The position numbers and the translations under genes are program-made. Positions 24,138-32,875 of a stretch of DNA of 64,000 nucleotides are shown here, in pieces (within the stretch, counting starts at the first letter, position 1; each line of letters opens with the position of its first letter). Source of the DNA: Paractinoplanes aksuensis. Lineage in GTDB: Bacteria; Actinomycetota; Actinomycetes; Mycobacteriales; Micromonosporaceae. The stretch spans positions 124,001 through 188,000 of the forward strand of contig NZ_JAMYJR010000023.1 of NCBI RefSeq assembly GCF_024137025.1, written 5' to 3'. The notes beneath the pieces are model-generated. The model searched no databases. It worked only from the letters and a program-made list of their open reading frames with translations, and had not been told where the DNA came from.

Positions 24138-25883
24138 ATGAAGAAGCACCTGCGCCGTTACGCGGTGGGCGCGCTGGCCATCGGCGCGATCGCCGGCAGC
24201 GCTGCGATCGCCCTGCCCGGCAACGTCACCGCCGTGAGCGAGTGGCAGCCCGCTACGTCGTACACGCCGACCACGTACAACCTGGCCGAAGCGCCCGAGC
24301 GGCTGCTCCCGGCCGCGGTATCGGCGCAGAAGCCCGTACGCGTGGTGACCACGACCCTCGACGCCGACGGACGGCCGGTCATCAAGGTCACGACTGCGAC
24401 CAGCAAGTCGGCCGCGGCCAAGGCCGTCAAGGCCGGGCAGTCGGCTCCGAACGCGGTCGGCGTCGAGCTGGACGCCGTCGCCACCGCCACCGAGGTGCCC
24501 GCCGGCTCGGACACGTACCGCAGCCAGCAGTGGGACTTCTCGAAGATCCGCGTGGCCGACGCCTGGACGAAGTCGACCGGGGCCGGCGTCACCGTCGCCG
24601 TGCTCGACACCGGCGTCGACGCCCAGCACCCCGACCTGGCGGCCAACGTGCTCACCGGCTTCGACGCGACCACCGACAAGGCGGGCGTCAGCACCGACGC
24701 CAACGGGCACGGCACGCACGTCGCGGGCACGATCGCCGCGGTCACCGGCAACGGCAAGGGGATCAGCGCCGTCGCTCCCAACACCAAGATCCTTCCCGTA
24801 CGCGTTCTGGCCGCCAACGGCTCGGGCAACATGTCCGACGTCGCCGAGGGCATCGTGTGGGCGGCCGACCACGGCGCCACCGTCATCAACATGTCGCTCG
24901 GCTCGACCTCCAAGGTCACCGCCGTCACCAACGCCATCACGTACGCCCGCAGCAAGGGCGTCACGATCGTCGCCGCGGCCGGCAACGAGCGCGCCAAGAA
25001 CAGCCCGACCAGCTACCCGGCCGCCGACGCCGGCGTGATCGCGGTCGCCGCCACCGACTCGTCCGACAAGGTCGCCACGTACTCGAACGCCGGCGCCTAC
25101 GTCGACGTGGCCGCCCCCGGCTCCGGCATCCTCAGCACCTACCCGACCGCGCTCGGCGGCAAGACCGGCTACGCCACGATGAACGGCACCTCGATGGCGT
25201 CCCCGCACGTGGCCGCGGTGGTCGCGCTCCTCGAGGCGTACCAGCCCACGCTGACCCCCGACCAGATCGAGACCACCCTCAAGAACACGGCGGTCGACCT
25301 CGGCGCCAAGGGCCGCGACGACGACTTCGGCGCGGGCCGTATCGACCCCGTCGCCGCCCTCACCGCCCTCACCCCGGCGACCACCGCCCCCACGAGCCCG
25401 GCCACCACAAGCCCGACCCCGTCGGCCACCAAGCCCGCGACCAGCACGCCCACCCCGACCCCGTCGGCGACCAAGCCCACGACCACCACCCCGACCCCGA
25501 CGCCGACGCCGACCAAGACGGCCCCCGCCAAGCTCACCCCGACGGTCACGGTCGCCACCTCGACGACCTCACCCGCCAAGGGCGGCACCGCCTCGATCAC
25601 CTACACCGTGGTCACCGCGCCCGGCAGCCCGTGGGCGAACAAGTCGGTGCGGATCGCCCTGGCCAACGCCAGTATGAACAACTGGAGCTACACGACCGCG
25701 AAGACCAACGCCGACGGCCGCATCGCCTTCACGGTCACGGCCAACGCCAGCTTCGACGTGAAGCTCGTCGTCGCCGCCACCGACACCTCGGTCGAGACCA
25801 CCTCGTCGGTCACGACCTTCACCGTACGATCCCAGACCGCCGCCAAGGCCAAGCTCGCGCCGAAGCCGGCCACCGTCCGCTGA
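24138..25883 (+). CDS. Secreted subtilisin-like serine protease, module copy 1
   Basis: A 581-residue S8 protease. A basic N-terminus and hydrophobic segment (to about 32) form a signal peptide, followed by a short pro-region. The catalytic domain (about 130-400) has Asp157 in AVLDTGVD, His191 in NGHGTHVAGT, oxyanion Asn283 in AAAGN and Ser352 in MNGTSMASPHVAA. A Thr/Pro/Ser linker (about 415-475) leads to a beta-rich Ig-like C-terminal domain. ATG follows GGGGAGGA. It is divergent from a single-pass membrane protein gene. The whole arrangement is repeated 3 kb downstream. Activity is expected outside the cell. Confidence 0.93.
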   Translation: MKKHLRRYAVGALAIGAIAGSAAIALPGNVTAVSEWQPATSYTPTTYNLAEAPERLLPAAVSAQKPVRVVTTTLDADGRPVIKVTTATSKSAAAKAVKAGQSAPNAVGVELDAVATATEVPAGSDTYRSQQWDFSKIRVADAWTKSTGAGVTVAVLDTGVDAQHPDLAANVLTGFDATTDKAGVSTDANGHGTHVAGTIAAVTGNGKGISAVAPNTKILPVRVLAANGSGNMSDVAEGIVWAADHGATVINMSLGSTSKVTAVTNAITYARSKGVTIVAAAGNERAKNSPTSYPAADAGVIAVAATDSSDKVATYSNAGAYVDVAAPGSGILSTYPTALGGKTGYATMNGTSMASPHVAAVVALLEAYQPTLTPDQIETTLKNTAVDLGAKGRDDDFGAGRIDPVAALTALTPATTAPTSPATTSPTPSATKPATSTPTPTPSATKPTTTTPTPTPTPTKTAPAKLTPTVTVATSTTSPAKGGTASITYTVVTAPGSPWANKSVRIALANASMNNWSYTTAKTNADGRIAFTVTANASFDVKLVVAATDTSVETTSSVTTFTVRSQTAAKAKLAPKPATVR

Positions 25884-25895
25884 CCCAGCCCGACC

Positions 25896-25925
25896 AGGAC
25901 CCCGGAGCCCCCGCTCCGGGGTCCT
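25896..25925. terminator. Hairpin terminator after subtilase 1
   Basis: A perfect 13-bp stem (AGGACCCCGGAGC with its complement) closes a CCCC loop 13 nt after the protease stop codon. There is no long T tract, as is usual in actinobacteria. Confidence 0.85.
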
Positions 25926-25956
25926 GCCCATCCCAAGCCACCCACCCCGCAACGAC

Positions 25957-26308
25957 GAGACGAAACGTTGCGTCTCGCGGCAAAGGCGTAAGAGGGCAGC
26001 GCTGGTCTCCGCTGAGGCGACCACGCCGAGACGAAACGTTTCGTCTCGGCGTGGTCAGCCGCGACGAAACGTGTCGTTCCGGCCCGGGCTGGCCGAGAGC
26101 GGACGAGCCGTTTCCCCTCGCGGTCGCCGGCCGAGACGAGCCGTGTCGTTCTGGCCCGGACTGGCCGAGAGCGGACGAAACCGTTTCGTCTCGCGATGGC
26201 CGGCCGAGACGGGACGTATCGTTCCGGCGCGGGCTGGCCGAGATGAAACGAGCCGTTTCGTCTCGCGGTCAAGCCCGGCCGCGGCGAGACGAAACGTTTC
26301 GCCTTGCG
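25957..26308. repeat. Array of nine palindromic repeats (dispersed family, locus 2)
   Basis: Between the two protease modules, nine copies of a palindrome-centred unit start at about 25957, 26019, 26061, 26102, 26133, 26174, 26206, 26242 and 26286. The ideal core is the perfect 20-bp palindrome GAGACGAAACGTTTCGTCTC, usually followed by GCG. Copies alternate between well-kept palindromes and variants ending in GTCGTTCCGG, giving a higher-order period of about 72 bp. The copy at 26019-26056 extends to a perfect 38-bp palindrome. The same family is present at 14631-14793. No gene is seen in 25884-26372. Confidence 0.88.
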
Positions 26309-26372
26309 TCAGCCTTCAGCGGGCTCAAGCCAGACATGTCGTGGCGGGGTGTGAGCGGGGTAAGCCGAGTAG

Positions 26373-27074
26373 TCAGCTGAGGCGGTTCCATTCGCGGCGG
26401 ATGGCGGCGACGCTGTCGCCCGAGGAGGGGCGGCCCTGGTCGGCGACGGCGACCGTGACGACGCTGCGGCTGGCCGAGGTGCGCCAGCAGATCAGCATTG
26501 ATGGCACCACGCGGGCCTGCTCGCCCGTGGCCGCGCGCACCGTCTTGGTGCAGCGCGCCCCACCCACCAACCACCCCGTGTCCCCCGCTATGGCCAGCTC
26601 CGGCCGCCCGGTCAGGTCGTACTCGGCCGACGTCACCCGGATCCGGCCGCTGCCGGTGGACTCGCTGTGCTCGTTGAGCGTGGACGCCACCGCCAGCCCG
26701 GTCGACTCCGACGGTGCGGACACCGACGGGGACGGTGGTGGCGGGGTCGGGCTGGCCTCCTGCCGCGCGCCCGACCGGCTGACCCGCCCCGGCGACGCGG
26801 CCGCGACCGGTGAGGCCGGGGTGGCCGGCGTAGACGACACCGTCGGTGATGGCGACACCGGCGCGATCACCCGAGGCTCCCGGATCGCCGTGTTGCGCGA
26901 CAGATCAACCAACTGACTCTGCACCACGAAGAATGCGGCCCCGCCCAGCGCCGCCAGCCCGGCCAGCCCCACACCCAACTGCTTGCGCCGCTGGTGGCGC
27001 CGTTCCCGCGCCAGCGAACGGTAGATGCCGTTCTCGTCCTGCACGGTCACCGGCGCGTGTTCCCCCCGTCCCAT
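26373..27074 (-). CDS. Single-pass membrane protein, module copy 2 (unknown function)
   Basis: A 233-residue paralogue of the product at 23196-23921. It has a cytosolic basic segment (RERRHQRRKQ), one transmembrane helix (about 35-55), a long Pro/Ser/Thr/Ala stalk and a C-terminal domain with cysteines in GARCTKTV and LICWRTSASRSVVTVAV, ending AAIRREWNRLS. The ATG at 27074 begins MGRGEHAP; a longer frame upstream lacks similarity to copy 1. It is divergent from the second subtilase. Function not recognised. Confidence 0.7.
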   Translation of the reverse strand: MGRGEHAPVTVQDENGIYRSLARERRHQRRKQLGVGLAGLAALGGAAFFVVQSQLVDLSRNTAIREPRVIAPVSPSPTVSSTPATPASPVAAASPGRVSRSGARQEASPTPPPPSPSVSAPSESTGLAVASTLNEHSESTGSGRIRVTSAEYDLTGRPELAIAGDTGWLVGGARCTKTVRAATGEQARVVPSMLICWRTSASRSVVTVAVADQGRPSSGDSVAAIRREWNRLS

Positions 27075-27180
27075 GCCCCGATCGTGCCACCGACACGGAC
27101 AAAGCGCTCTAAAACCACCGGAACCAAGCTGCACCGCTTCGCTTCCCGGCCTGCCAACCGGGGCTGACGAATCCTCTGAC

Positions 27181-28884
27181 ATGAACAAGCAGATGCGTCG
27201 CTACGTTGTGGGTGCCGTCGTCCTGAGCGCGGTCGCGTTCACGCTCCCGGTTCACACCCCGATGATCGCGGTCAGCAGCGGCAACCCGGCCGCCACCAAC
27301 GACCCGAACGTGACGACCCCGCGGGCCGCCCGCGCATACGGTCAAAAGGCCCCCCGCGCCTCCGGTCAAAAGGCGGACCGGCACTCGATCACCCGCAACC
27401 TCACGGCGGCCCCCCAGCATCTGCTTCCGCCGGTCGTTTCCAAGGCCCTTCCCGTACGCGTAGTCAGCACCACCGTGGGCCGGGGCGGCCGCCCGGTGGT
27501 GTCGGCCCGTACCGTCACCGACCGCAGCCGAGCCGAAAGACTGGTCACCGACGGGCAGCGCGCACCCGGCGCGGTCAGTGTCGAGCTCGACGCCCCGGTC
27601 AGCATCGCCCAGGCCGACCCGTTCCTGCCTGCGCAGTGGGACCTGGCCCGCACCCGGGTCGACGGCGCCTGGCCGCGCTCGACCGGGGCCGGCGTCACCG
27701 TCGCGGTCGTGGACAGCGGCGTCGACGCCTCCCACCCCGACCTGGCCGGTCAGGTGCTGCCCGGCGCCGACTTCATCACCGGCACCGAGGGCGTTTCGGT
27801 CGACCCGCACGGGCACGGCACGCACGTGGCCGGCACGATCGCCGCGCTCACTGGCAACGGCACCGGCGTGGCCGGCATGGCCCCGCACGCCCGCATCCTG
27901 CCGGTCCGGGTGCTCGGCGCCAATGGCTCGGGCTACATGTCGGACGTGGCCAACGGCATCACCTGGGCCGTCGACCACGGCGCCGACGTCGTCAACATGT
28001 CGATCAGTTCGTCCTGGCAGGTCGCCGCGGTCAGCAACGCCATCTCGTACGCCCGGGACAAGGGCGTCGTGGTGGTCGCGGCGGCCGGCAATTCGCGCGC
28101 CGCGGGCAGCCCGGTCCTGTTCCCGGCGGCCGACGAGGGCGTCATCGCCGTCGCCGCCACCAACCCGGACGACTCCGTGGCCGGCTATTCGAACCGCGGC
28201 GGCTACGTCGACGTGGCTGCCCCCGGCACCGGCATCCTCAGCACGTACCCGGGCGACCGCTACATCCGCATGAACGGCACCTCGATGGCCGCCCCGCACG
28301 TCGCCGCCGTGGCCGCCCTGCTGAAGGGGGGCGACCGCGCCCTGACCCCGGAGCGGATCGAGACCGCCCTGACCTCGTCCGCCGCCGACCTGGGCGCCCC
28401 GGGCCGCGACGACGACTTCGGCGCCGGTCTGCTCGACGCGGCCGCCGCCCTGGCCACCCTGACCCCGCCGGCCCCGGCCACGACCGCGCCCACCACGGCT
28501 CCGGCCACGGCCCCCATCACCGTCCCGGCCACGACGCCGCCGACCACGATCCCGGCCACGCCCAGCCCGACGGTCACCGAGACCACCCCGGCCCCGGCGC
28601 CCACGACCGAGGTACCGGCGCCGGCGCCGACGCCCAGCGCCACCCCGTCCGCCACGCCGGCCAAGCCGATCATCCGCCTCGTCCGCCCCGGCTCGGGCAA
28701 GCTCACGGTCGCCATCGTCGGCGTTCAGGGCGTGCCGGTGGAGGTCCAGCAGTGGAACGGCCCGGACTGGGTGACCGTCCGCACCTACCCGGCCACCACT
28801 ATTGCCCGATTCGTCGATCTTGTTCCCGGCTTCGATCACCGCGTCGTCGTGGCGGGCGCCACAAGCGACGTGATCCGGCTCTAG
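27181..28884 (+). CDS. Secreted subtilisin-like serine protease, module copy 2
   Basis: A 567-residue S8 protease and paralogue of the product at 24138-25883. After a signal peptide (hydrophobic to about 30) and a longer pro-region, the catalytic residues are Asp178 (AVVDSGVD), His212 (HGHGTHVAGT), Asn304 (AAAGN) and Ser368 (MNGTSMAAPHVAA). A Pro/Thr/Ala linker (about 435-495) precedes a compact beta-rich C-terminal domain that differs from copy 1. The ATG at 27181 has only a weak ribosome site, so expression may be lower or the leader may be short. It is divergent from membrane-protein copy 2. Confidence 0.92.
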   Translation: MNKQMRRYVVGAVVLSAVAFTLPVHTPMIAVSSGNPAATNDPNVTTPRAARAYGQKAPRASGQKADRHSITRNLTAAPQHLLPPVVSKALPVRVVSTTVGRGGRPVVSARTVTDRSRAERLVTDGQRAPGAVSVELDAPVSIAQADPFLPAQWDLARTRVDGAWPRSTGAGVTVAVVDSGVDASHPDLAGQVLPGADFITGTEGVSVDPHGHGTHVAGTIAALTGNGTGVAGMAPHARILPVRVLGANGSGYMSDVANGITWAVDHGADVVNMSISSSWQVAAVSNAISYARDKGVVVVAAAGNSRAAGSPVLFPAADEGVIAVAATNPDDSVAGYSNRGGYVDVAAPGTGILSTYPGDRYIRMNGTSMAAPHVAAVAALLKGGDRALTPERIETALTSSAADLGAPGRDDDFGAGLLDAAAALATLTPPAPATTAPTTAPATAPITVPATTPPTTIPATPSPTVTETTPAPAPTTEVPAPAPTPSATPSATPAKPIIRLVRPGSGKLTVAIVGVQGVPVEVQQWNGPDWVTVRTYPATTIARFVDLVPGFDHRVVVAGATSDVIRL

Positions 28885-28925
28885 GCGCTGTCGGAGGCGA
28901 AGATCATCCGGTTTACTCATCACTC

Positions 28926-29525
28926 ATGGGCATCATTTCCAGGGGATTCGGCGGCCGGCGGCGTGAGTCGGTGCCCGGCCTGCCGCCCGGCCAGTACCTC
29001 ACCCACGATTTCCCGGTGCTTTCCGCCGGGCCGACCCCGCGCATCCCGCTCGATCGCTGGCGCTTCACCGTCACCACGGAGACCGGCGACAAGACGAGTT
29101 GGAACTGGACGGAGTTCCAGGCGCTGCCGGCCGAGGACGTCACGGTCGACATCCACTGCGTCACCAAGTGGTCCAAGCTGGGCTCCACCTGGCGTGGCGT
29201 CTCGCTCGACACGCTGCTGGCCGACGTCGAGTCGGCCGCCGACTACACCATGGTCCACAGCTTCGGCGGGTACACCACCAACGTGCCGATGGAAGATCTG
29301 CTCGACGGCAAGGCCTGGGTGGCGTACAAGTTCGATGGTGAGGATCTCGAGCCCGAGCACGGCGGCCCGGCCCGGCTCCTCATCCCGCACCTGTATTTCT
29401 GGAAATCGGCGAAGTGGGTCAACGGCATTCAGCTGATGCCCGAGGATGAGCCTGGTTTCTGGGAGGCCGCCGGCTATCACATGTACGGAGACCCATGGCG
29501 CGAACAGCGGTATCAGGGCGACTGA
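28926..29525 (+). CDS. Sulfite-oxidase-fold molybdopterin oxidoreductase
   Basis: A 199-residue soluble protein of the oxidoreductase molybdopterin-binding family (YedY/sulfite oxidase fold). The probable molybdenum ligand is Cys78 in VDIHCVTKWS. Other family signatures are TWRGVSLDTLL, GGYTTNVPMEDLL and HGGPARLLIPHLYFWKSAKWV. There is no Tat signal, unlike YedY, so it probably works in the cytoplasm. The stop lies inside the next gene (31-nt overlap), a flavin reductase that may supply electrons. ATG at 28926 begins the conserved region. Confidence 0.9.
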   Translation: MGIISRGFGGRRRESVPGLPPGQYLTHDFPVLSAGPTPRIPLDRWRFTVTTETGDKTSWNWTEFQALPAEDVTVDIHCVTKWSKLGSTWRGVSLDTLLADVESAADYTMVHSFGGYTTNVPMEDLLDGKAWVAYKFDGEDLEPEHGGPARLLIPHLYFWKSAKWVNGIQLMPEDEPGFWEAAGYHMYGDPWREQRYQGD

Positions 29526-30250
29526 TCTGGCGGGCGGCGACGGTTGCCGCCGCCCACCAGGAATCGCCGACAGCACGGACGCTCGTGCTCGACGTTCCGG
29601 ACTGGCCGGGTCACCTGCCCGGCCAGCACGTCGACGTGCGCCTGACGGCCGAGGACGGCTATCGCGCGCAGCGGAGCTACTCGATCGCCTCGGCCTGGCC
29701 CCACCCCGAGGGCAAGGTCGAGCTGACGGTCCAGCGGCTCGACGACGGCGAGGTCTCGCCCTACCTGACCGACACTGTCGAGGCGGGCGACCGGATCGAG
29801 TTGCGCGGGCCGGTCGGCGGCTGGTTCGTCTGGCGCGACCAGCAGCCGGCGCCGGTGCTGCTGATCGGCGGCGGTTCAGGGGTGGTGCCGTTGATGGCGA
29901 TGGTGCGGGCCCGGGCCATGGCCGGCACGAAGCAGCCGTTCCGGCTGATCTATTCGGTGCGTACGCCGGAGGATCTGCTCTACGCCGACGAGTTGCGCCG
30001 CCGGGTCCGGGACGACGCCGGCCTCGACGTGCACTACGTCTACACGCGGAAAACGCCGGACAACTGGCCCGCACCCCCGAAGAGGATCGACGTGGCCGCC
30101 CTGAACACGTACGGTTGGCCGCCGGACTTCGCACCCGACTGTTTCGTGTGCGGTCCGACGACGTTCGTCGAGACGGCCGCGGACATCCTGGTCGCACTCG
30201 GCCACGACCCGCGCCGGATCCGCACCGAACGCTTCGGAGGAACGTCGTGA
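29495..30250 (+). CDS. Ferredoxin-NADP-reductase-type FAD/NAD(P) oxidoreductase
   Basis: A 251-residue flavoprotein. The FAD domain carries RSYS at 60-63; the NAD(P) domain has GGGSGVVP at 125-132 and a CGPTTFVE motif near 217. It lacks an iron-sulfur domain, so electrons must pass to a partner protein. The 31-nt overlap with the molybdopterin gene and the GTGA overlap with the DUF6510 gene indicate a three-gene unit. The molybdenum protein is the probable electron partner (inference). Confidence 0.9.
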   Translation: MARTAVSGRLIWRAATVAAAHQESPTARTLVLDVPDWPGHLPGQHVDVRLTAEDGYRAQRSYSIASAWPHPEGKVELTVQRLDDGEVSPYLTDTVEAGDRIELRGPVGGWFVWRDQQPAPVLLIGGGSGVVPLMAMVRARAMAGTKQPFRLIYSVRTPEDLLYADELRRRVRDDAGLDVHYVYTRKTPDNWPAPPKRIDVAALNTYGWPPDFAPDCFVCGPTTFVETAADILVALGHDPRRIRTERFGGTS

Positions 30251-30531
30251 CACAACCCGGCGAGACGGGCGCCGCGCTCGACGGCAACGCCATGGCCGGC
30301 GACCTGCGTGAGATCTTCGCGGTCGACGTGACAGCGGCCCGGTACATGTGTGCGGGCTGCACCCACACCGACGCCGTGGCCACGCTGATGGTGTGGCAGC
30401 ACTCGCCCGGTCTGGTGGCGCGCTGCCCGCACTGCTCGGATGTGGTGTTGCGAGTCGTGCGGGCGCCCGACCGGGTCTATCTCGACCTGCGGGGCAGCGT
30501 ACGCCTCGAAGTGCCGCTCGAAGGCAGCTGA
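30247..30531 (+). CDS. DUF6510 zinc-ribbon protein
   Basis: A 94-residue protein with a probable zinc ribbon formed by Cys35, Cys38, Cys60 and Cys63 (MCAGCTH and ARCPHCSD), matching the DUF6510 family that often accompanies sulfite-oxidase-type genes in actinobacteria. The GTG start overlaps the flavin reductase stop (GTGA). Function unknown; it may be an assembly or electron-transfer accessory. Confidence 0.8.
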   Translation: MTQPGETGAALDGNAMAGDLREIFAVDVTAARYMCAGCTHTDAVATLMVWQHSPGLVARCPHCSDVVLRVVRAPDRVYLDLRGSVRLEVPLEGS

Positions 30532-30533
30532 CC

Positions 30534-32270
30534 TTGACCCGCCCGGCGGCGCCGGAGGACCCGTTGCTGGCCCAGGCCGGCGACTGGTCCGCGACCATCG
30601 GCGCCGCCCAGGACGAACTGATCCGCACCGCGCCCGAGTGCGTGCTGGTCATCCAGGGCGGCCCCGGCACCGGCAAGACCGACACCGCGCTGCGCCGGGT
30701 GGCCTGGTTGATCAGCGAGCCCGACCTCGCCCTGAGCGCGTCCGGAGTGCTGGTGGTGGGCCCGTCGCACGCGTTCGCCCGGCGCACCCGGGCCCGGCTC
30801 GACGGCTGGGGGCACGAGGGGGTCGCGCACAGCTCGATCGACGGGCTGCTGCCCAAGGCGGTCACCGGCCGCCCCGAGGCGCCGCACGTGATCCGGCTCA
30901 AGGGCGAGGCGCGGATGGCCGGGCTGCTGCAGCGGGCGATCGAGAAGCACCGGGCGCGGGAGCGGGCCATCCCGCCCGTGCTCATGATCCGGGGACGGGT
31001 GGTGCAGCTCGACCCGGCCACGATCGAGCGGGTGATCACCACGGCCAAGGCCAGCGAGGCCCCGGCCGGCGACCGGCGACGCCTGCTGCGGGCCGCGCTC
31101 GTAGCCGGTACGCAGGATCCGCGGTTGATTCTGGAAGCGGCCGACATGCTGGCCGACCGGTTGTGGCCCGAGTTCGAGGCGACCACGTTCCTGTCCGAGT
31201 TGTTCGGCTCCCGGTTGCGGCTGACCGCGGCGGCCGAGGGCGAGTTCACCGACCGCGAGATCGACGCCCTGTTCCGGATGACCGGTGAGGAGCCGCCGTT
31301 CAGCGAGGCCGACCTGCCCCTGCTGGATGAGGCCGAACACGTGTCGGGGGTCGAGCCGCAGACGTACGCCCATGTGGTGGTCGACGAGGCGCAAGACCTC
31401 TCGCCGATGCAGTTGCGGGCGATCTCGCGCCGCTCGGCCAACGGTTCGCTGACCGTGATCGGCGACATGGCCCAGTCGACCGGCCCGTGGGCCCGCGACG
31501 ACTGGCACGACGTGCTCGCGCACCTGCCCTCGGAGATGCCGCACGTGCACCGCGAGCTGCACTTCGGCTATCGCATCCCGCGTCAGATCTTCGACCTCGC
31601 GGCCGAGTTGCTGCCGACCGCGGCGCCCACCGTGCAGCCACCGACGACCGTGCGGGAGGGGCCGGCCGACCCGGTGATCGCGCCGGTCGAACCGGCCGGG
31701 CGGGCGGCGGTCGTGGTGACGGCGGCGGCCGATCACGCGGCCGACGGGCGTTCGGTCGCGGTGATCTGCCCGGCCCGGTGCCGCGACGAGATCGAGGCGG
31801 CGCTGCGGGCCGAGGAGCTTTCCTGGGGTACGGCTCCGGGCGACGAGCGGGGGCCGGCGATCACGCTGCTGAGCCCGCACGAGGCCAAGGGTCTGGAGTT
31901 CGACGCCGCGATCGTGGTCGAGCCGGGGTTCATCGTCGACGACGACCCCCGCGGGCACCGGCTGCTCTACACGGCGCTGACCCGGGCCACCGGCCACCTG
32001 CATCTGGTCGGCGCCCCCGAGGACCTACCGGCCGATTTCGGTACGCAGCCCGACGCGGAACCCGAGGCCGAGCCCGCGCCCGTGTCCGCCCCGCCCGCGC
32101 CCCCGGTCGTGCCGGAAGCGCTGCCCATGCCGGACGACCCGGTGCTGCGCGAGCGGATCGACATGGTCGCGCACAACATGGCCGAGACGCTGCTGGCCAA
32201 CCTCACCCCGGAGCTGTGGCCGGTCGCGCTCGACCGCCTGATCGAGCTGATCAGCCCCGACCCGGAGTAG
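30534..32270 (+). CDS. Compact HelD/UvrD-like superfamily 1 ATPase
   Basis: A 578-residue SF1 ATPase. Motif I is GGPGTGKT (42-49), motif II VVVDEAQDLSPMQ, motif III TVIGDMAQS, and the C-terminal motifs include EAKGLEFDAAIVVEP and LLYTALTRAT. This order matches HelD/HelR proteins, which release stalled RNA polymerase. It is shorter than typical HelD (about 700-770), and the long N-terminal coiled-coil arm is missing. The TTG at 30534, just after GAAGG and 2 nt past the DUF6510 stop, is the best start. It may be the fourth gene of the oxidoreductase operon. Confidence 0.8.
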   Translation: MTRPAAPEDPLLAQAGDWSATIGAAQDELIRTAPECVLVIQGGPGTGKTDTALRRVAWLISEPDLALSASGVLVVGPSHAFARRTRARLDGWGHEGVAHSSIDGLLPKAVTGRPEAPHVIRLKGEARMAGLLQRAIEKHRARERAIPPVLMIRGRVVQLDPATIERVITTAKASEAPAGDRRRLLRAALVAGTQDPRLILEAADMLADRLWPEFEATTFLSELFGSRLRLTAAAEGEFTDREIDALFRMTGEEPPFSEADLPLLDEAEHVSGVEPQTYAHVVVDEAQDLSPMQLRAISRRSANGSLTVIGDMAQSTGPWARDDWHDVLAHLPSEMPHVHRELHFGYRIPRQIFDLAAELLPTAAPTVQPPTTVREGPADPVIAPVEPAGRAAVVVTAAADHAADGRSVAVICPARCRDEIEAALRAEELSWGTAPGDERGPAITLLSPHEAKGLEFDAAIVVEPGFIVDDDPRGHRLLYTALTRATGHLHLVGAPEDLPADFGTQPDAEPEAEPAPVSAPPAPPVVPEALPMPDDPVLRERIDMVAHNMAETLLANLTPELWPVALDRLIELISPDPE

Positions 32271-32274
32271 CGGC

Positions 32275-32655
32275 TCAGGACCGGAAGCTACCCCGCAGGC
32301 GCTGGGCCAGCGTGACCGGGGCGGGCGGCGCGGGCGGCCCGGGCCGGGGTCGCGACGGGATCGACCGGCCCACCGGGCGGTCGTAGTCGGCGGTGGCGAT
32401 GGCCTCGATGATCTGGCCGTCGCCGAAGTTCTCGGAATCGGGGATCGAGGGCACGAACCCGACAAGCACACCGTTACGCATGATCTGGGCCTCGAGCCCG
32501 GCTGTGCCGTCGTTGTCCCAGATCGCCTCGCGGCCGTCGGGCAGCATGACCCGGATGCCGTACTGGGTGATGCCGGCCTGCGGCAGTTTCACATGGGCGA
32601 AGACATTGCGCGCCCGCAGCGTGTCGACGATCCGCCGTGCCCGTTCTTCTTCCAT
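32275..32655 (-). CDS. Small conserved-looking protein of unknown function
   Basis: A 126-residue protein. The N-terminal 85 residues look folded, with mixed helix and strand (YGIRVMLPDGREAIWDNDG). The C-terminal part is Pro/Arg-rich. It converges on the HelD-like gene with a 4-bp gap. No family is recognised. ATG at 32655 is the only reasonable start. Confidence 0.65.
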   Translation of the reverse strand: MEEERARRIVDTLRARNVFAHVKLPQAGITQYGIRVMLPDGREAIWDNDGTAGLEAQIMRNGVLVGFVPSIPDSENFGDGQIIEAIATADYDRPVGRSIPSRPRPGPPAPPAPVTLAQRLRGSFRS

Positions 32656-32762
32656 GGGGCGACGCTAGTCGCGCGGCCTGACAGCAGCCTGAAGATCGCC
32701 TGTGGCACTCGTGTGAATGGGTGCTCACCGTCCGATATCGACGCTGGTCACATCGACGTACG

Positions 32763-32828
32763 TTACTCCCCTGTAACAGGAATGTCACCGTGTTTCTTTT
32801 CTCGGCACCCTGAATTACCGTTCAGTAA
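32763..32828. promoter_or_regulatory. Two TTAC-N6-GTAA sites upstream of the SGNH hydrolase
   Basis: Two interrupted palindromes of form TTACN6GTAA occur at 32763-32776 and 32815-32828, 52 bp apart (five helical turns), in the 220-bp gap before the secreted hydrolase. The left one extends to GTTAC-N6-GTAAC. Their same form and helical phasing suggest a dimeric repressor or activator site. The regulator is unknown. Confidence 0.45.
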
Positions 32829-32875
32829 CCGGAGCGCTCCGGCTTCCTCTCCCACCACGGACCGGAGGCCACTCG

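Noticed and set aside
23922-25208. Long N-terminal extension of membrane-protein copy 1
   Set aside because: The extension is antisense to the subtilase gene and is Gly/Arg/Val-rich; the real protein starts just before its single transmembrane helix, as in copy 2.
14631-26308. CRISPR interpretation of the regularly spaced palindromes
   Set aside because: Repeats are short and degenerate, spacers are themselves repetitive and of uneven length, and no cas genes are nearby.
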